A stretch of DNA of 64,000 nucleotides from VAZQ01 sp963817135. GTDB lineage: Bacteria > Pseudomonadota > Alphaproteobacteria > Rhizobiales > Xanthobacteraceae. Made by a program: the position numbers and the translations under genes. Where the stretch lies: NCBI GenBank assembly GCA_963817135.1, contig CAWFNG010000013.1, forward strand, positions 1 through 64,000, given 5' to 3'. The notes under the pieces were generated by a model. The model was not told where the DNA came from and did no database searches. It saw only the letters and a list, made by a program, of their open reading frames with translations. The first letter of the stretch is position 1. Each line of letters begins with the position of its first letter. This document shows, piece by piece, positions 34,139-43,207 of the stretch.

Positions 34139-35119
34139 CTACCAACGCGCCAATGGCCAGTTCGAATACAAAGCGAACGCGAGCAGACACACGATATAAA
34201 GTCCGACCACGGCTCCTGCGCCGATGAGATTGATGCGCGTAACCGACGCGCCGTGCGGCGTGATCCACCAGTCGAACCGTCGGGCAGACCACGGCACCAG
34301 CCAACTGAGCAGAGTGACGCTGACAACGTTACCAATGAACAAAGCAAGCCAGAACGGCACTCCGCGATCCACGAGCAGCGGATTCTGCACCAGAGCGCCG
34401 AACACAAACACCACCGGATAGAGCATCAGCAGAACCAGCATGTTCATCTTCCAGGCGGCGGGCGGAGGAGCTCCTGCGGCGACCTTGAACCACTGGTCAA
34501 ATCCCGTGCGCACGATGCGGGCATGAAATTCCTCGGTGAACGCCTGCGCCTCCTTGAGGAGAGCGATCCGCACCGAAGAGTTCATCCAGGCCTGCAGATT
34601 GCTGTCCGAGTCAAACCGCAGGATCGCAAGCCAGCTGTCTTGCACGCCCGGTATGGGCGGTTCGAACCGGTAGCCCTGAAAGCCCTTCGCCTTCGACTGG
34701 GCGGCGGCGATCTTTTGCTCCCAGGCTCGGTATGCGGCTTCGGTCCCCGGCTTGAGGCGCGTGGCAATGACGGCGGACACCGGCGACGGCAGGACGCCCA
34801 CCGCATCGTCTTTCAAGATATGGATATCGTCCTGCCCCACCAGCATCGGCAGCGCGTGCTCGATCAGACCGAGCCGCTGGCTGGAGTTCAGCCACGACGT
34901 AGCCGCCTCGAGACTCGCGAAGCGCTGGAGAATGACCCAGTCGATCTGCGCCGGCGGGTTCGGCGACATGACCGTCTGCTCGATGAAGCCCGAGAATTCC
35001 GCGACCGCGGCGCCGATCCTTTTCTGCCAGCTGGCGAACTCATCTTCCTTGCCGGACTTGACCCGCGTCTGCGTGACAACGGTCACTCCCCCGGGCGTTG
35101 CGGTTTGCGTCACGCTCAT
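34139..35119 (-). CDS. Tandem antibiotic-biosynthesis-monooxygenase-like domains with membrane anchor
   Basis: A 326-residue protein. Residues about 10-100 (VTVVTQTRVKSGKEDEFASW) and 112-205 (SAVIATRLKPGTEAAYRAWE) are two ABM-type ferredoxin-like domains of the COG3224 kind. They are followed by three transmembrane helices at the C-terminus (VLLMLYPVVFVFGALV, WLALFIGNVVSVTLLSWLV, GAGAVVGLYIVCLLAFALY). ABM domains include small cofactor-free monooxygenases, but no activity is assured. It overlaps the hydroxylase gene upstream by ATGA, so it is the last gene of a three-gene operon, and may anchor or supply the oxidised substrate. Confidence 0.82.
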   Translation of the reverse strand: MSVTQTATPGGVTVVTQTRVKSGKEDEFASWQKRIGAAVAEFSGFIEQTVMSPNPPAQIDWVILQRFASLEAATSWLNSSQRLGLIEHALPMLVGQDDIHILKDDAVGVLPSPVSAVIATRLKPGTEAAYRAWEQKIAAAQSKAKGFQGYRFEPPIPGVQDSWLAILRFDSDSNLQAWMNSSVRIALLKEAQAFTEEFHARIVRTGFDQWFKVAAGAPPPAAWKMNMLVLLMLYPVVFVFGALVQNPLLVDRGVPFWLALFIGNVVSVTLLSWLVPWSARRFDWWITPHGASVTRINLIGAGAVVGLYIVCLLAFALYSNWPLARW

Positions 35120-37866
35120 TGCGTCATGCCGAGCTTGTCGAAGATACGGTCCGGTGTGAACGGCAGATGGGCGAAGCGCACGCCGGTCGCATCCGCCAGC
35201 GCATTCGCAATGGCCGGAGCAACGGGATTGACCGAGCCCTCGCCCTGCGCCTTCGCTCCGAGCGGGCCGATCGCGTCATAGGTGTCGGCGAAGAACACCT
35301 CGGTGGGCGGCACGTCGGCGAAGGCGGGGATGCGGTAGTTGCGAAGCGTCGGGTTCACCATGGTGCCGCCGTCGTAGACCATTTTCTCGGTTAGCGCCCA
35401 GCCGAACGCCATGCCAATCGCGCCCTCGATCTGGCCGCGACACTGCATGGGGTTGATGAGACGCCCGATGTCGGCGGCGTGCACGCTGTGCAGGATGCGG
35501 ATTTCGCCGGTCATACGGTGTACCGCGAGCCGGATGCCGTGGACAGCGAAGGCAACCGAACGCGGCGACAGGTAGGCCTTGCGCTTGGCCTCGAAGCGGT
35601 GGCCGGCTTCGGTGCCGACGATATGGAGGTCCGGCAATCCGATCCGCTTCTTGTCGCAGACCACCGTCCCGTCATCGAGGCGGCAGGCGGCGGGGGCCAC
35701 GCCGGTATGGCGGCTGGCAAAGTCGAGAATGTTGTCCCGCAAGGCGGTGGCCGTAAGAGCCACCGCCTTGCCGGCGACGACGGTGCCGGTGCTCGCGAAG
35801 GTGCCGGTGTCGTAGGGTGTCAGATCAGTGTCGGCGTTGATGATGGCGATGCTATCCGCACGCGCACCGAGGATCGAGGCCGCGATCTGCCGGTGCGAGG
35901 TGACCGATCCGTTCCCCATCTCAGTGGAGCCGACCGCAAGGTGATAGTTGCCGTCAGCCAAGAGCGTCATCTGCGCGCCGGAGCGATGCTCGGTCGGCGG
36001 GCCGGAGTCCACCATCGCCATCGCAATGCCGGTGCCCTCCACCCAATCATCCCCCGTGGGCTTTGGGTTGCCGCCTCCAGATCCCATGGCTTTCTCAACC
36101 AGGTCGAGGGATTGGTCGAGCCCATAGCTTCCGAAATCAATATCGGTCGGGTCCTTCCACACCGACTCGATCCGGTCACCGGGCCGCACCATGTTCTTGC
36201 GGCGGACCTCAAAAGGGTCCATCCCGAGGAGCCGCGCCAGTTCGTCGATCGCCGACTTCATCGCGAACGTCGTCTGTGAGCCGCCGTAGCCGCGAAAGCC
36301 GCCGCCCGGGACCATGTTGGTGTAGACGGCGTATCCGACTGCCTTCTTGTTGGCACAACGGTAGGCCGTGAGCGGGCCGCCGAGCGAACAGGCAAGCGTC
36401 TCGCTGGCGTGGCCGCCATAGGCGCCGGTGTTGGAGACGACGTGAACATCGATCGCCGTCAGCGTCCCGTCGCGTTTGGCGCCGAGCTTCACGCGCGTGG
36501 TCATCTGGTGGCGCGTCGTCGCGCCGATGAACTGTTCCTCGCGGGTGAATTCCCACTTCACCGGCCGGCCGGTCTTGATCGTAGCGAGCACGCAGAGGTC
36601 CTCGGAGATCATCTCCTGCTTGCCGCCGAACCCACCGCCGACGCGCTCAGTGAAGACATGCAGGTCACGCGCCCGCAGCGCGAAGATATGGCAGAGCTTC
36701 TGCTTGGCGATGAAAGGTGCCTGCGAGCTGGTGCGGACATGAAGCCGTCCGTCGTCACCGCGCCAGGCAATTGAACCATGCGTTTCCAAATGCACGTGCT
36801 GAACGCGCGACGTGGAATAGGTCATCTCGTGCACGGCGTCGGCCGCCGCAAAACCATCCGCCACGCTGCCGACTTCACCGTGGATGTCGACAAAGATGTT
36901 GCCCTTCTCGGCCCCGCCCTTGTCATGCAGGACGGGTGCTTCCGGCGCCATGGCGGCGACCGGATCGAACACCGCCGGCAAGATCTCGTAGGTGACGTCG
37001 AGCAGTCTGCAGGCCTTTTCGGCCGCGGCTTCGGTTTCGGCGACCACTGCCGCGATCCGCTGACCGACGAAGCGCACCACATTGTCGAGAACATAGCTGT
37101 CGTCCGGATCGACCAGATGGTCATCGTGGGTCGCCGTGCTGTAGAGCCGGCGCGGGACATCCTCCCAGGTGAAGATGTCGATCACCCCGGGTAGAGCCTT
37201 GGCGCGGTCCCGCCCGATATGGACAATGCGCGCGTGGGCGTGCGGCGAGCGCAGCACCTTGAGGTGCAGGAGCCCCTCGATGGCCACATCCATGGTATAG
37301 CGCGCCCGGCCGGTGACGATTGCCTCGGCGAACGGGTTCGGCAGGCTCGCGCCGCAGGCCCGGCCCGCGACGTCATCTTCGGTGGCGGCAACGCCGGCAA
37401 GCGCATCGGCGATTGAGCGGTAACCGGTGCACCGGCACAGGTTACCCTTGAGGGCATGCGGCAGGTCCGCCTGCTGCTCTTCATTGAGCGCGGCCGCTGT
37501 CATGATCATGCCGGCGGCGCAATAACCGCATTGGAACGCCTGCGCGTCGAGGAACGCTTGCTGCGTCGGATGCAGTGCGCCATCTTGCGCGAGTCCTTCG
37601 ATGGTGGTCACCGCGCGCCCGGCGGCACGGAACGCCGGCATCAGGCAGGAATGAATCGGCATGCCGTCGAGCCACACCGTACAGGCACCACAATCACCGG
37701 CGTCACAGCCCTTCTTGACCCCGAACACGCCACACTCGCGCAGAAAGGTCCGCAGGCACTGTCCGGGCTCCGGCTCGGCCGAAAACAGCTTGCCATTGAC
37801 GTTGTAGTTCATGCGGCTGTCGGCGGTGCTGACGGGATGCGCATTCGCAGTGCCAGTACGTTTCAT
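35116..37866 (-). CDS. Molybdenum hydroxylase: fused [2Fe-2S] and molybdopterin subunits
   Basis: A 916-residue fusion of two subunits that are usually separate in xanthine dehydrogenase/CO dehydrogenase-like enzymes. Residues about 19-165 form the iron-sulfur part: plant-type cluster ligands Cys54, 59, 62, 74 (KKGCDAGDCGACTV) and the C-terminal cluster Cys113, 116, 144, 146 (FQCGYCAAGM, GNLCRCTGYRS). The rest is the Mo-cofactor subunit with TERVGGGFGGKQE, NMVPGGGFRGYGGSQTTFA and the catalytic-Glu region GAKAQGEGSVNPVAPAIANA. These enzymes hydroxylate aromatic N-heterocycles or oxidise aldehydes. Overlaps by ATGA on both sides tie it to the FAD subunit and the ABM protein. No Tat signal, so cytosolic. 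Substrate unknown. Confidence 0.92.
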   Translation of the reverse strand: MKRTGTANAHPVSTADSRMNYNVNGKLFSAEPEPGQCLRTFLRECGVFGVKKGCDAGDCGACTVWLDGMPIHSCLMPAFRAAGRAVTTIEGLAQDGALHPTQQAFLDAQAFQCGYCAAGMIMTAAALNEEQQADLPHALKGNLCRCTGYRSIADALAGVAATEDDVAGRACGASLPNPFAEAIVTGRARYTMDVAIEGLLHLKVLRSPHAHARIVHIGRDRAKALPGVIDIFTWEDVPRRLYSTATHDDHLVDPDDSYVLDNVVRFVGQRIAAVVAETEAAAEKACRLLDVTYEILPAVFDPVAAMAPEAPVLHDKGGAEKGNIFVDIHGEVGSVADGFAAADAVHEMTYSTSRVQHVHLETHGSIAWRGDDGRLHVRTSSQAPFIAKQKLCHIFALRARDLHVFTERVGGGFGGKQEMISEDLCVLATIKTGRPVKWEFTREEQFIGATTRHQMTTRVKLGAKRDGTLTAIDVHVVSNTGAYGGHASETLACSLGGPLTAYRCANKKAVGYAVYTNMVPGGGFRGYGGSQTTFAMKSAIDELARLLGMDPFEVRRKNMVRPGDRIESVWKDPTDIDFGSYGLDQSLDLVEKAMGSGGGNPKPTGDDWVEGTGIAMAMVDSGPPTEHRSGAQMTLLADGNYHLAVGSTEMGNGSVTSHRQIAASILGARADSIAIINADTDLTPYDTGTFASTGTVVAGKAVALTATALRDNILDFASRHTGVAPAACRLDDGTVVCDKKRIGLPDLHIVGTEAGHRFEAKRKAYLSPRSVAFAVHGIRLAVHRMTGEIRILHSVHAADIGRLINPMQCRGQIEGAIGMAFGWALTEKMVYDGGTMVNPTLRNYRIPAFADVPPTEVFFADTYDAIGPLGAKAQGEGSVNPVAPAIANALADATGVRFAHLPFTPDRIFDKLGMTQ

Positions 37867-38696
37867 GCGCCCGCTCCCGGTTGCGCCAGCTCAGCCCGGA
37901 TTTGCTCGGAGAAATAATAGGTGAGGTGGCGCTTATATGCCGCCGAGCCATGGACATCATTGAAGTATCCGTCGACCGGGATGCGCTCATCGAGTGCGCG
38001 CCGCAGCTCCATCGAGGATGGTGCGCGCTTGAATCGAAGCTGAATCGGGCGTGGCGTCGCGGCGGTGATCGTGATCAAGAGGTCGTCGCCGGCTCCGTTT
38101 TGCGTGCCGATCAGCAGCGCCGCCGATCGTCCGAGATGCGTGAGCGAGGCGTGACGGAACGCGAACCGCTTCGACAGCGCCGATGCGGGCAAGTGGATGC
38201 TGCGGAGCAATTCTCCCGGCTGGAGGATGTTAGTGTGGTTTCCGGTGACGAAGTCAACGGAGTGGACATTGCGCGGGGGCGCGTTGCGCGGCCATAACGT
38301 ATAGGTTGCGTCGAGCGCGACGGTCAGCGAGATCATCGGGCCGGCCGGCAACGACATACAGATGTTGCCGCCAACGGTGGCGGCATTCCAGATCTTGAAC
38401 GACGCCAAAAACGCGTTGCAGCACTCGCGCAGGAGCGAGGCCGCGCGCCACTCGTCCGGGCCGGAGAACCGGTAGAGCTCTGCGACGCGACACGTCGCCG
38501 CAATGTCGAGGCCGGCAGGAGATGATTCCAATGCTGGCCAATTGAGCCGTTCGAGGTCGATGAGCGTGTCGGTGGAGACCTGCGGTTCCGAGAAGAGCCA
38601 GGTTCCACCCGCAAGCCAGGCGTATCCATCACTCCATTGCGTGATCTGGTCCGCTGACGTCGGGCGTTTCACCTCGGCGATAGTATTGAGGTTCAT
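37863..38696 (-). CDS. FAD-binding subunit of the molybdenum hydroxylase (CoxM-like)
   Basis: A 277-residue flavoprotein subunit that passes electrons from the Fe-S clusters to an acceptor. The ATG at 38696 has GGAG eight bases upstream (AAAGGAGCACAGG); the frame extends to 38738 without a ribosome site. FAD-binding motifs are WLAGGTWLFSEPQ (in place of the usual AGGT-x-L) and ATVGGNICMSLPAGPM (TIGGN type). It is first in the operon, followed by the fused catalytic subunit. Confidence 0.9.
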   Translation of the reverse strand: MNLNTIAEVKRPTSADQITQWSDGYAWLAGGTWLFSEPQVSTDTLIDLERLNWPALESSPAGLDIAATCRVAELYRFSGPDEWRAASLLRECCNAFLASFKIWNAATVGGNICMSLPAGPMISLTVALDATYTLWPRNAPPRNVHSVDFVTGNHTNILQPGELLRSIHLPASALSKRFAFRHASLTHLGRSAALLIGTQNGAGDDLLITITAATPRPIQLRFKRAPSSMELRRALDERIPVDGYFNDVHGSAAYKRHLTYYFSEQIRAELAQPGAGA

Positions 38697-39111
38697 CCTG
38701 TGCTCCTTTGCTGCGGGCGGTACGTACTCCCTTGTCATAAGGCGCCGGATTGATCACATCGATCTCGGCGATAACATATGCGGGTGCTTTAATCTGGGCA
38801 TGGAGCGCTTTAACGTGGACTGTCAAATCCAGGCCGCAAGCGAACTTGGCGTACGTTTTCATGCCAGCCGTGGTTCGATGTCGCTGGGCGAATCCAAAGG
38901 GGGGTGCCTCCGGACGATTGTGTGGAGGACGAGCCTTTTATCCCAAGGACAGTCAGCGCGTCATCGAGAAATACCACGATGCTTCCGTTGGTTCGATGAC
39001 GCAAGTCGTCCTCGCTCCCTGCTCGCCATTCTCAGTCACAACCTCACTGCTGAAGGATTTCGGCCGCCCTCGGACAGGACCGTCCGAGCTGCCGTTCTGT
39101 CCCGCTCATCG
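38697..39111. other. Intergenic region upstream of the hydroxylase operon
   Basis: No gene is supported. It should hold the leftward promoter of the FAD-subunit operon. Plus-strand frames here may include further eroded parts of the binding-protein remnant that becomes recognisable at 39112, but no landmark is clear. Confidence 0.4.
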
Positions 39112-39288
39112 CGCAGAGATCACGTCGGTGGCTGCTCGCTACCGTCTCCCTGCCGTCCATCCGTTTCGTTTCTTCGTTGAGTCGGCGGCGTCATGTCCTA
39201 CGGAAATGGCCTGTCCGATAGTTTTCGGCGCGCGGCCACCCATGCCGATCGCATCCTCAAGGGTGCAACGCCGAGCGAGCTTCCCGTC
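39112..39288 (+). pseudogene. Second-lobe remnant of a PF04392-type binding protein
   Basis: One frame reads AEITSVAARYRLPAVHPFRF; a one-base shift then gives GGVMSYGNGLSDSFRRAATH followed by ADRILKGATPSELPV. These are consecutive family landmarks (AARHRLPAVYP, GGLMSYG, DRILKGAKPADLPV). Neither the first lobe nor the DEVIE end is left. It lies far from the main array, showing the family was once more widespread here. Confidence 0.7.
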
Positions 39289-39341
39289 ACTCGCGTCTGC
39301 TTGCCGACCATTCCGTCGGCAAAATGGCTACCTGTGCGGGG

Positions 39342-40028
39342 TTATGCCACCTTTTCGGTAAGATGACGAAACATGGCGCGTCGCGCTTCGTCATCCATGT
39401 CAGTCTTGAATTTGTGCCTGTCTTTCAGCGCGACCGCGCGCTGTGCCGCCGGACGCGCGCTGATTTCGTCGACAAGTCGCTTCAAGTGCGGAAATTTCGG
39501 CCATGCCGCGTCGCCGAGAACGGTGGGGACCAATCGAGCCCAACCCCAGACGGCCATATCGACGATGCTATAGGAGTTACCCAGCATGTATTGCCGTTCC
39601 GCTAGGCGTGCGTCGAGAATGCCGAAATGACGCCGCCCCTCGTACACGTAGCGATTTATAGCGTAGGGAATCTTCTCTGGCGCATAATTGCGGAAATGGA
39701 CGGACTGGCCGGCGAACGGCCCGAGGCCGCTGGCGACGAAGAAGAGCCAGGACAAGAGCTCTCCGCGCTCTTTCGGTGTGTCTTGGGGTAGAAATTTTTT
39801 GGTCTTCTCCGCGAGGTAGAGCAGAATCGCATTACTGTCGAACACGATCGCGTCACCGTCGACGATCGCTGGCACCTTCGCATTTGGATTGATCTTCAGA
39901 TAACCCGGCGCGTGTTGATCGCCCTTACGGGTATCAACCGGGATTGCTTCGTAGGGTAGTCCCGTTTCCTCCAAAAAAAGCGCGACCTTCATCGGATTGG
40001 GTGCACCACTGTAGTAGAATTTCAGCAT
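39342..40028 (-). CDS. Glutathione S-transferase (YfcG/GstB-like)
   Basis: A 228-residue cytosolic GST. The thioredoxin-like N-domain starts MLKFYYSGAPNPMKVALFLE, with Asn/Ser near the glutathione thiol site; the cis-proline motif is NAKVPAIVDGDAIVFDSNAI, ending in the D-S-(N) gamma-glutamyl contact. The all-helical C-domain contains QYMLGNSYSIVDMAVWGWAR, the N-capping box of the family. The length and ILLYLAEKTKKFLP are typical of the bacterial YfcG/Ure2-like branch, which shows peroxidase or disulfide reductase activity. It stands alone. Confidence 0.9.
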   Translation of the reverse strand: MLKFYYSGAPNPMKVALFLEETGLPYEAIPVDTRKGDQHAPGYLKINPNAKVPAIVDGDAIVFDSNAILLYLAEKTKKFLPQDTPKERGELLSWLFFVASGLGPFAGQSVHFRNYAPEKIPYAINRYVYEGRRHFGILDARLAERQYMLGNSYSIVDMAVWGWARLVPTVLGDAAWPKFPHLKRLVDEISARPAAQRAVALKDRHKFKTDMDDEARRAMFRHLTEKVA

Positions 40029-40131
40029 CGTTCATTCCTGTTTGTTGGTCTGTCGTCAAAGGCTATGATGGCTTCATCAGGTTCGGCTGTCCAGGCCAGT
40101 TGGCTTGCAAATGTCCATAGCTCCTGCTGCC

Positions 40132-40443
40132 TCAATCACAAAATGGCTTGAAATTGAATTTGCAACGGTCAAGACAACGCATCGGATATTCTAGCGAGGC
40201 GCATTGTTGACACGCTTGCACACATGCGGGATCGGGAGGAATGGGTTTCTTAGCCCGCCGCGACGTATGCATTCTGTTGCGGGTAGGCTCCTGAGATCGT
40301 TGCGACTCCGTCCCTCGGGTAGGCTCCGGTAATCGTTGCCGCTCTGTCCCAGATACAGCGAGATAAACCGCTATCACGAACGCCACGACAATTATGAAAA
40401 TCGTCGCACCGAGCAGCACTTGGCCATCTCTGCGGAACGACAT
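40132..40443 (-). CDS. Hypothetical membrane protein with Cys-rich tail
   Basis: A 103-residue protein if started at 40443 (MSFRRDGQVLLGATIFIIVV). It has one membrane helix (about 9-30), a low-complexity linker with a duplicated (E)PTRGTESQR/EPTRNR segment, and a C-terminal tail with six cysteines (CVQACQQCAS, then MRCLDRCKF and a final FCD). The tail pattern recalls the six-cysteine protein at 22911 but is not clearly homologous. The ribosome site is weak and an upstream start at 40527 is possible. Confidence 0.45.
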   Translation of the reverse strand: MSFRRDGQVLLGATIFIIVVAFVIAVYLAVSGTERQRLPEPTRGTESQRSQEPTRNRMHTSRRAKKPIPPDPACVQACQQCASLEYPMRCLDRCKFNFKPFCD

Positions 40444-40598
40444 AGCGTATTCCCATATTGGAGAATAAAATAATAAAAAAATACGCGCAGGGATAATAAG
40501 CAGACTGAACCGAAAGTAATAGGACACGGGATTGCTGAACGTGGGCGCTCACGTTAGCCTATGAATGTCACGCGGCGAGCGTGGCTTGCCTGCGAACC

Positions 40599-40629
40599 AG
40601 CCCCGGTTGCCTATCACGGCACCGGGGCT
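40599..40629. terminator. Strong GC hairpin
   Basis: Arms agccccgg (40599-40606) and ccggggct (40622-40629) with an inner tgcc/ggca extension around a tatcac loop. The plus side is followed by ttcattt, a weak T tract. It could be a terminator or a stable RNA structure; no upstream plus-strand gene is evident. Confidence 0.45.
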
Positions 40630-41102
40630 TTCATTTACCTGTACAAAGCAGCCCATCATTCGCACATGACGCTGAAGTACATCGACCCCTTTCGTCAAAC
40701 CGAGATCGCGAAGTGGGCTGAGGTTGTCAAACGGGTGGGCATAAAGGTCGAATAACGATCGGTGCCGCTGGGGTTCTCGCGCTGCTCTTCCCGCGCCTGA
40801 CGCCAAACTCGCATCGTGCTGCGCACGTCGGTGCCGGATCGTGCGGCGAAATGCCGGCTGGAGGCTGATCCGCCACCCCATCAACGCATCGGCATCAGCT
40901 ACGGTAGCTGCGCTGGTTGTGCTCATCGTTGATGCCACCATCATCGTAGGCACGGCGCAATGAAGCCAGTCGGCACGGCACGCGGACGCGATAACATGCA
41001 GCGGGTACGGGCAATCGGTGGCCGACGCACAGACGGATTCCTCGCCAGGGATTTATCGGCTCTGATTTAACGGTGCGGCGAACGGCTCTGGTAATGTCTG
41101 AT

Positions 41103-41135
41103 TGAGGTGAAGCGGTCGGCGATGTTGCGGCGCGG
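41103..41135 (+). repeat. Dispersed intergenic repeat copy
   Basis: gaggtgaagcggtcggcgatg followed by ttgcggcgcgg, similar to 12305-12340 (aggtgaagcggccggcaatg, ttacggagcgg). It lies just before the PaaK-like gene. Confidence 0.45.
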
Positions 41136-41151
41136 AACTTGGGGCGACGAC

Positions 41152-42531
41152 ATGATCTTCGATTTCTCCGGATACCGTCTGCGCAACAGGGGCTATTCGA
41201 AAACGCCGATGACCATTCTTGATGTGGGGTCCCCCCCGAGAGATATGCTTGCGGCCATTACCGAAATCACTCTGATCGAAACCGGCAGTCGGTCGGCCCG
41301 CGAGCATTGGCAGCAAATACAGCTTCGCAATCTCCTCAACCACGCAGCTCAACGCTCAGCCTTTTGGCGATCGCGGATTGGCAACAGGAAGGCTTCCGAT
41401 ATCGATCTCGCCTCGCTACCAATACTCACGCGCCAGGACGTGCGCACGCAGGTCGCCGCGGAAGGCCCGCTGCTGCGGGCAGCGGACGGACTTTCGACCA
41501 GGGTTCATGCCACATCGGGGTCATCGGGAGTCCCGGTCCAGTTCTTCTGTTCTGACCCCAACGCCAATTACAATGTCATCAGAAGTCTTGCTCAATTCTT
41601 CCTGGAGGGCCTCGATCTGTCGCTGAATCGAACGCGGGTTAGAGATGCCGATGCTCCCGTAACAGACGGCATTTTCGTGAAAAAAGAACCATCTTGGATA
41701 GGAGCGCTGGCCCCGCTTTTCAAGTCGGGCGAAAATAAACATATTGAGCACTATGCGTTGAGCAGGGAAGATTGCCACAAGCTGGTGCAGGAACTGAAAA
41801 AAGACAACGTGGGCTACTTGGTAGCCGGCCCAGCGACAATAGCCACAATCTCCAGCTTCTTCGAACTCAGCTTTCTTAAAGCGGCAAAAACTGCGATGTG
41901 GATCCCTTTGGGAGCGAAGCCCTTTCCAAAGCTTATTGAGACATTTGCCGATCTCGGCATTCCGGTTCGGGCCAACTATTCCTCTGAAGAGGTGGGTATG
42001 ATCGGAGCCGAGTGCAGCAGATTTTCCGGCTACTATCATGTTGCCACCAGCAATGTCATCGTGGAGATGGTCGATCGAACATTTGACGTTGACGGGACAA
42101 CCCTTGGAAAGGTGCTCGTCACCCATCTGCATTCCTATGCGACCCCATTTATTCGTTATGACGTTGGTGACCTTGCCTGTTTGCGCGCAAAATGCCCATG
42201 CGGGCACGATGGACCGACAATCTACAATCTCGAAGGTAGAGCGACCAGCGTCATCAAACACCGTGATGGTCGGCTGTCCACCTTCTTTATCCGCGGTAAA
42301 GAGTTGCAGGACCTGGCTGAGTTCACGGAATACCGCATTCGACAAACCGAGTTTGATAAGATCATTATTGAACTTGGCGGGTGCTCCGAACTCAACCCGG
42401 AGGAGGCCGTTGCGATTACGGCCTTTCTGCAGGATCGCGCCGGACCGGAATTCCGCATCGAGGTTAAGAGCTGCGAGCAAATCGACTGGGGCACGAGCCG
42501 TAAAAGACCCAGTTTTCGGTGCGAGATTTAA
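41152..42531 (+). CDS. PaaK/CapK-like adenylate-forming ligase
   Basis: A 459-residue member of the phenylacetate-CoA ligase/CapK branch. The start MIFDFSGYRLRNRG is chosen because GGGGCG lies suitably upstream; the frame extends to 41107. Motifs: LPILTRQDVRTQ, the nucleotide loop VHATSGSSGVPVQF (about 125-138), NYSSEEVGMIGAE, and RYDVGDLACLRAKCPCGHDG, where the paired cysteines resemble the zinc-binding element of PaaK relatives. Adenylate-forming enzymes of this branch load acids onto CoA or carrier proteins, often in polysaccharide or natural-product loci. An acyltransferase and an acyl-carrier-like gene lie 0.1 and 2.5 kb downstream on the other strand, but no polysaccharide cluster is present. 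Confidence 0.85.
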   Translation: MIFDFSGYRLRNRGYSKTPMTILDVGSPPRDMLAAITEITLIETGSRSAREHWQQIQLRNLLNHAAQRSAFWRSRIGNRKASDIDLASLPILTRQDVRTQVAAEGPLLRAADGLSTRVHATSGSSGVPVQFFCSDPNANYNVIRSLAQFFLEGLDLSLNRTRVRDADAPVTDGIFVKKEPSWIGALAPLFKSGENKHIEHYALSREDCHKLVQELKKDNVGYLVAGPATIATISSFFELSFLKAAKTAMWIPLGAKPFPKLIETFADLGIPVRANYSSEEVGMIGAECSRFSGYYHVATSNVIVEMVDRTFDVDGTTLGKVLVTHLHSYATPFIRYDVGDLACLRAKCPCGHDGPTIYNLEGRATSVIKHRDGRLSTFFIRGKELQDLAEFTEYRIRQTEFDKIIIELGGCSELNPEEAVAITAFLQDRAGPEFRIEVKSCEQIDWGTSRKRPSFRCEI

Positions 42532-42568
42532 GGCAATCGAGTATTGCTTAGCGGAGATGAGAAAGATT

Positions 42569-43207
42569 TCATTCGGGCAATCTGGAACTGAGGACTTTCG
42601 CAGGATTGCCGGCTACCATTACGTTGTCGGGTACGTCCCGGATAACCGCCGATCCGAGCCCAACCACACTGTTGCTTCCGATACGCAACCCCGGAGCGAC
42701 CGCTGCTCCTGTCCCAATCATTGAGCCGCGGCCCACATTACATTGGGAGGCAATCGTTGCGCCGGAGCCAATCGAGACGAACTCACCAAGAGCGGTGTGG
42801 TGACCGACCGACGCATTTCTATTGATCGATGCACTTCGGCCGAGGATAGCATAACTACCTATCACTGCCCCGGAATTTACAAATACGCCGTCGGCGAGGC
42901 TCGCCGAGGAGGCGACCACAGAGGTGGGGTCCACAATGGTCTGAAACCGAGTGAACCCAGCCTTTTTGGCTCTGTGCCAACGATCGAGCCGCAGGGAGGG
43001 CGTGACCCAAGGTATGATCACCGGCAGTGATAGCAATTCGTCATGAATCTCTGTCTCCTTGATGAGATGCTCCATGCCCCATAGGTCCCACTCGGCATCA
43101 CCGGTTATGATCCCTGCGATGATCGTGAATCCAAGCCGTTTTACTGATTCCGACACCTCCGCGGAAAAAATCGAATCCACACCAAACAGAACAACGCCGA
43201 GAGCCAT
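42569..43207 (-). CDS. NeuD/PglD-like hexapeptide acyltransferase
   Basis: A 212-residue sugar O- or N-acyltransferase. The N-terminal ~85 residues form the small Rossmann-like domain of the NeuD family (GVVLFGVDSIFSAEVSESV, IIAGIITGD). A left-handed beta-helix of hexapeptide repeats follows (FVNSGAVIGSYAILGRSASI, NRNASVGHHTALGEFVSIG, GSMIGTGAAVAPGLRIGSNS), ending with the usual VAGNPAKVL. His in VGHHTALG fits the catalytic histidine. It converges on the PaaK-like gene with a 37-base gap. Substrate unknown. Confidence 0.85.
   Translation of the reverse strand: MALGVVLFGVDSIFSAEVSESVKRLGFTIIAGIITGDAEWDLWGMEHLIKETEIHDELLSLPVIIPWVTPSLRLDRWHRAKKAGFTRFQTIVDPTSVVASSASLADGVFVNSGAVIGSYAILGRSASINRNASVGHHTALGEFVSIGSGATIASQCNVGRGSMIGTGAAVAPGLRIGSNSVVGLGSAVIRDVPDNVMVAGNPAKVLSSRLPE

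Larger units (their letters stand above)
40444..41151. other. Intergenic region, no convincing gene
   Basis: 708 bases between divergent genes. It contains a strong hairpin (40599-40629) and a dispersed repeat copy (41103-41135). A short plus-strand frame at 40561-40755 crosses the hairpin and is not accepted. Confidence 0.45.

Noticed and set aside
40561..40755. 64-codon plus-strand frame
   Set aside because: A strong GC hairpin lies inside it and the sequence has no recognisable features; better read as non-coding.
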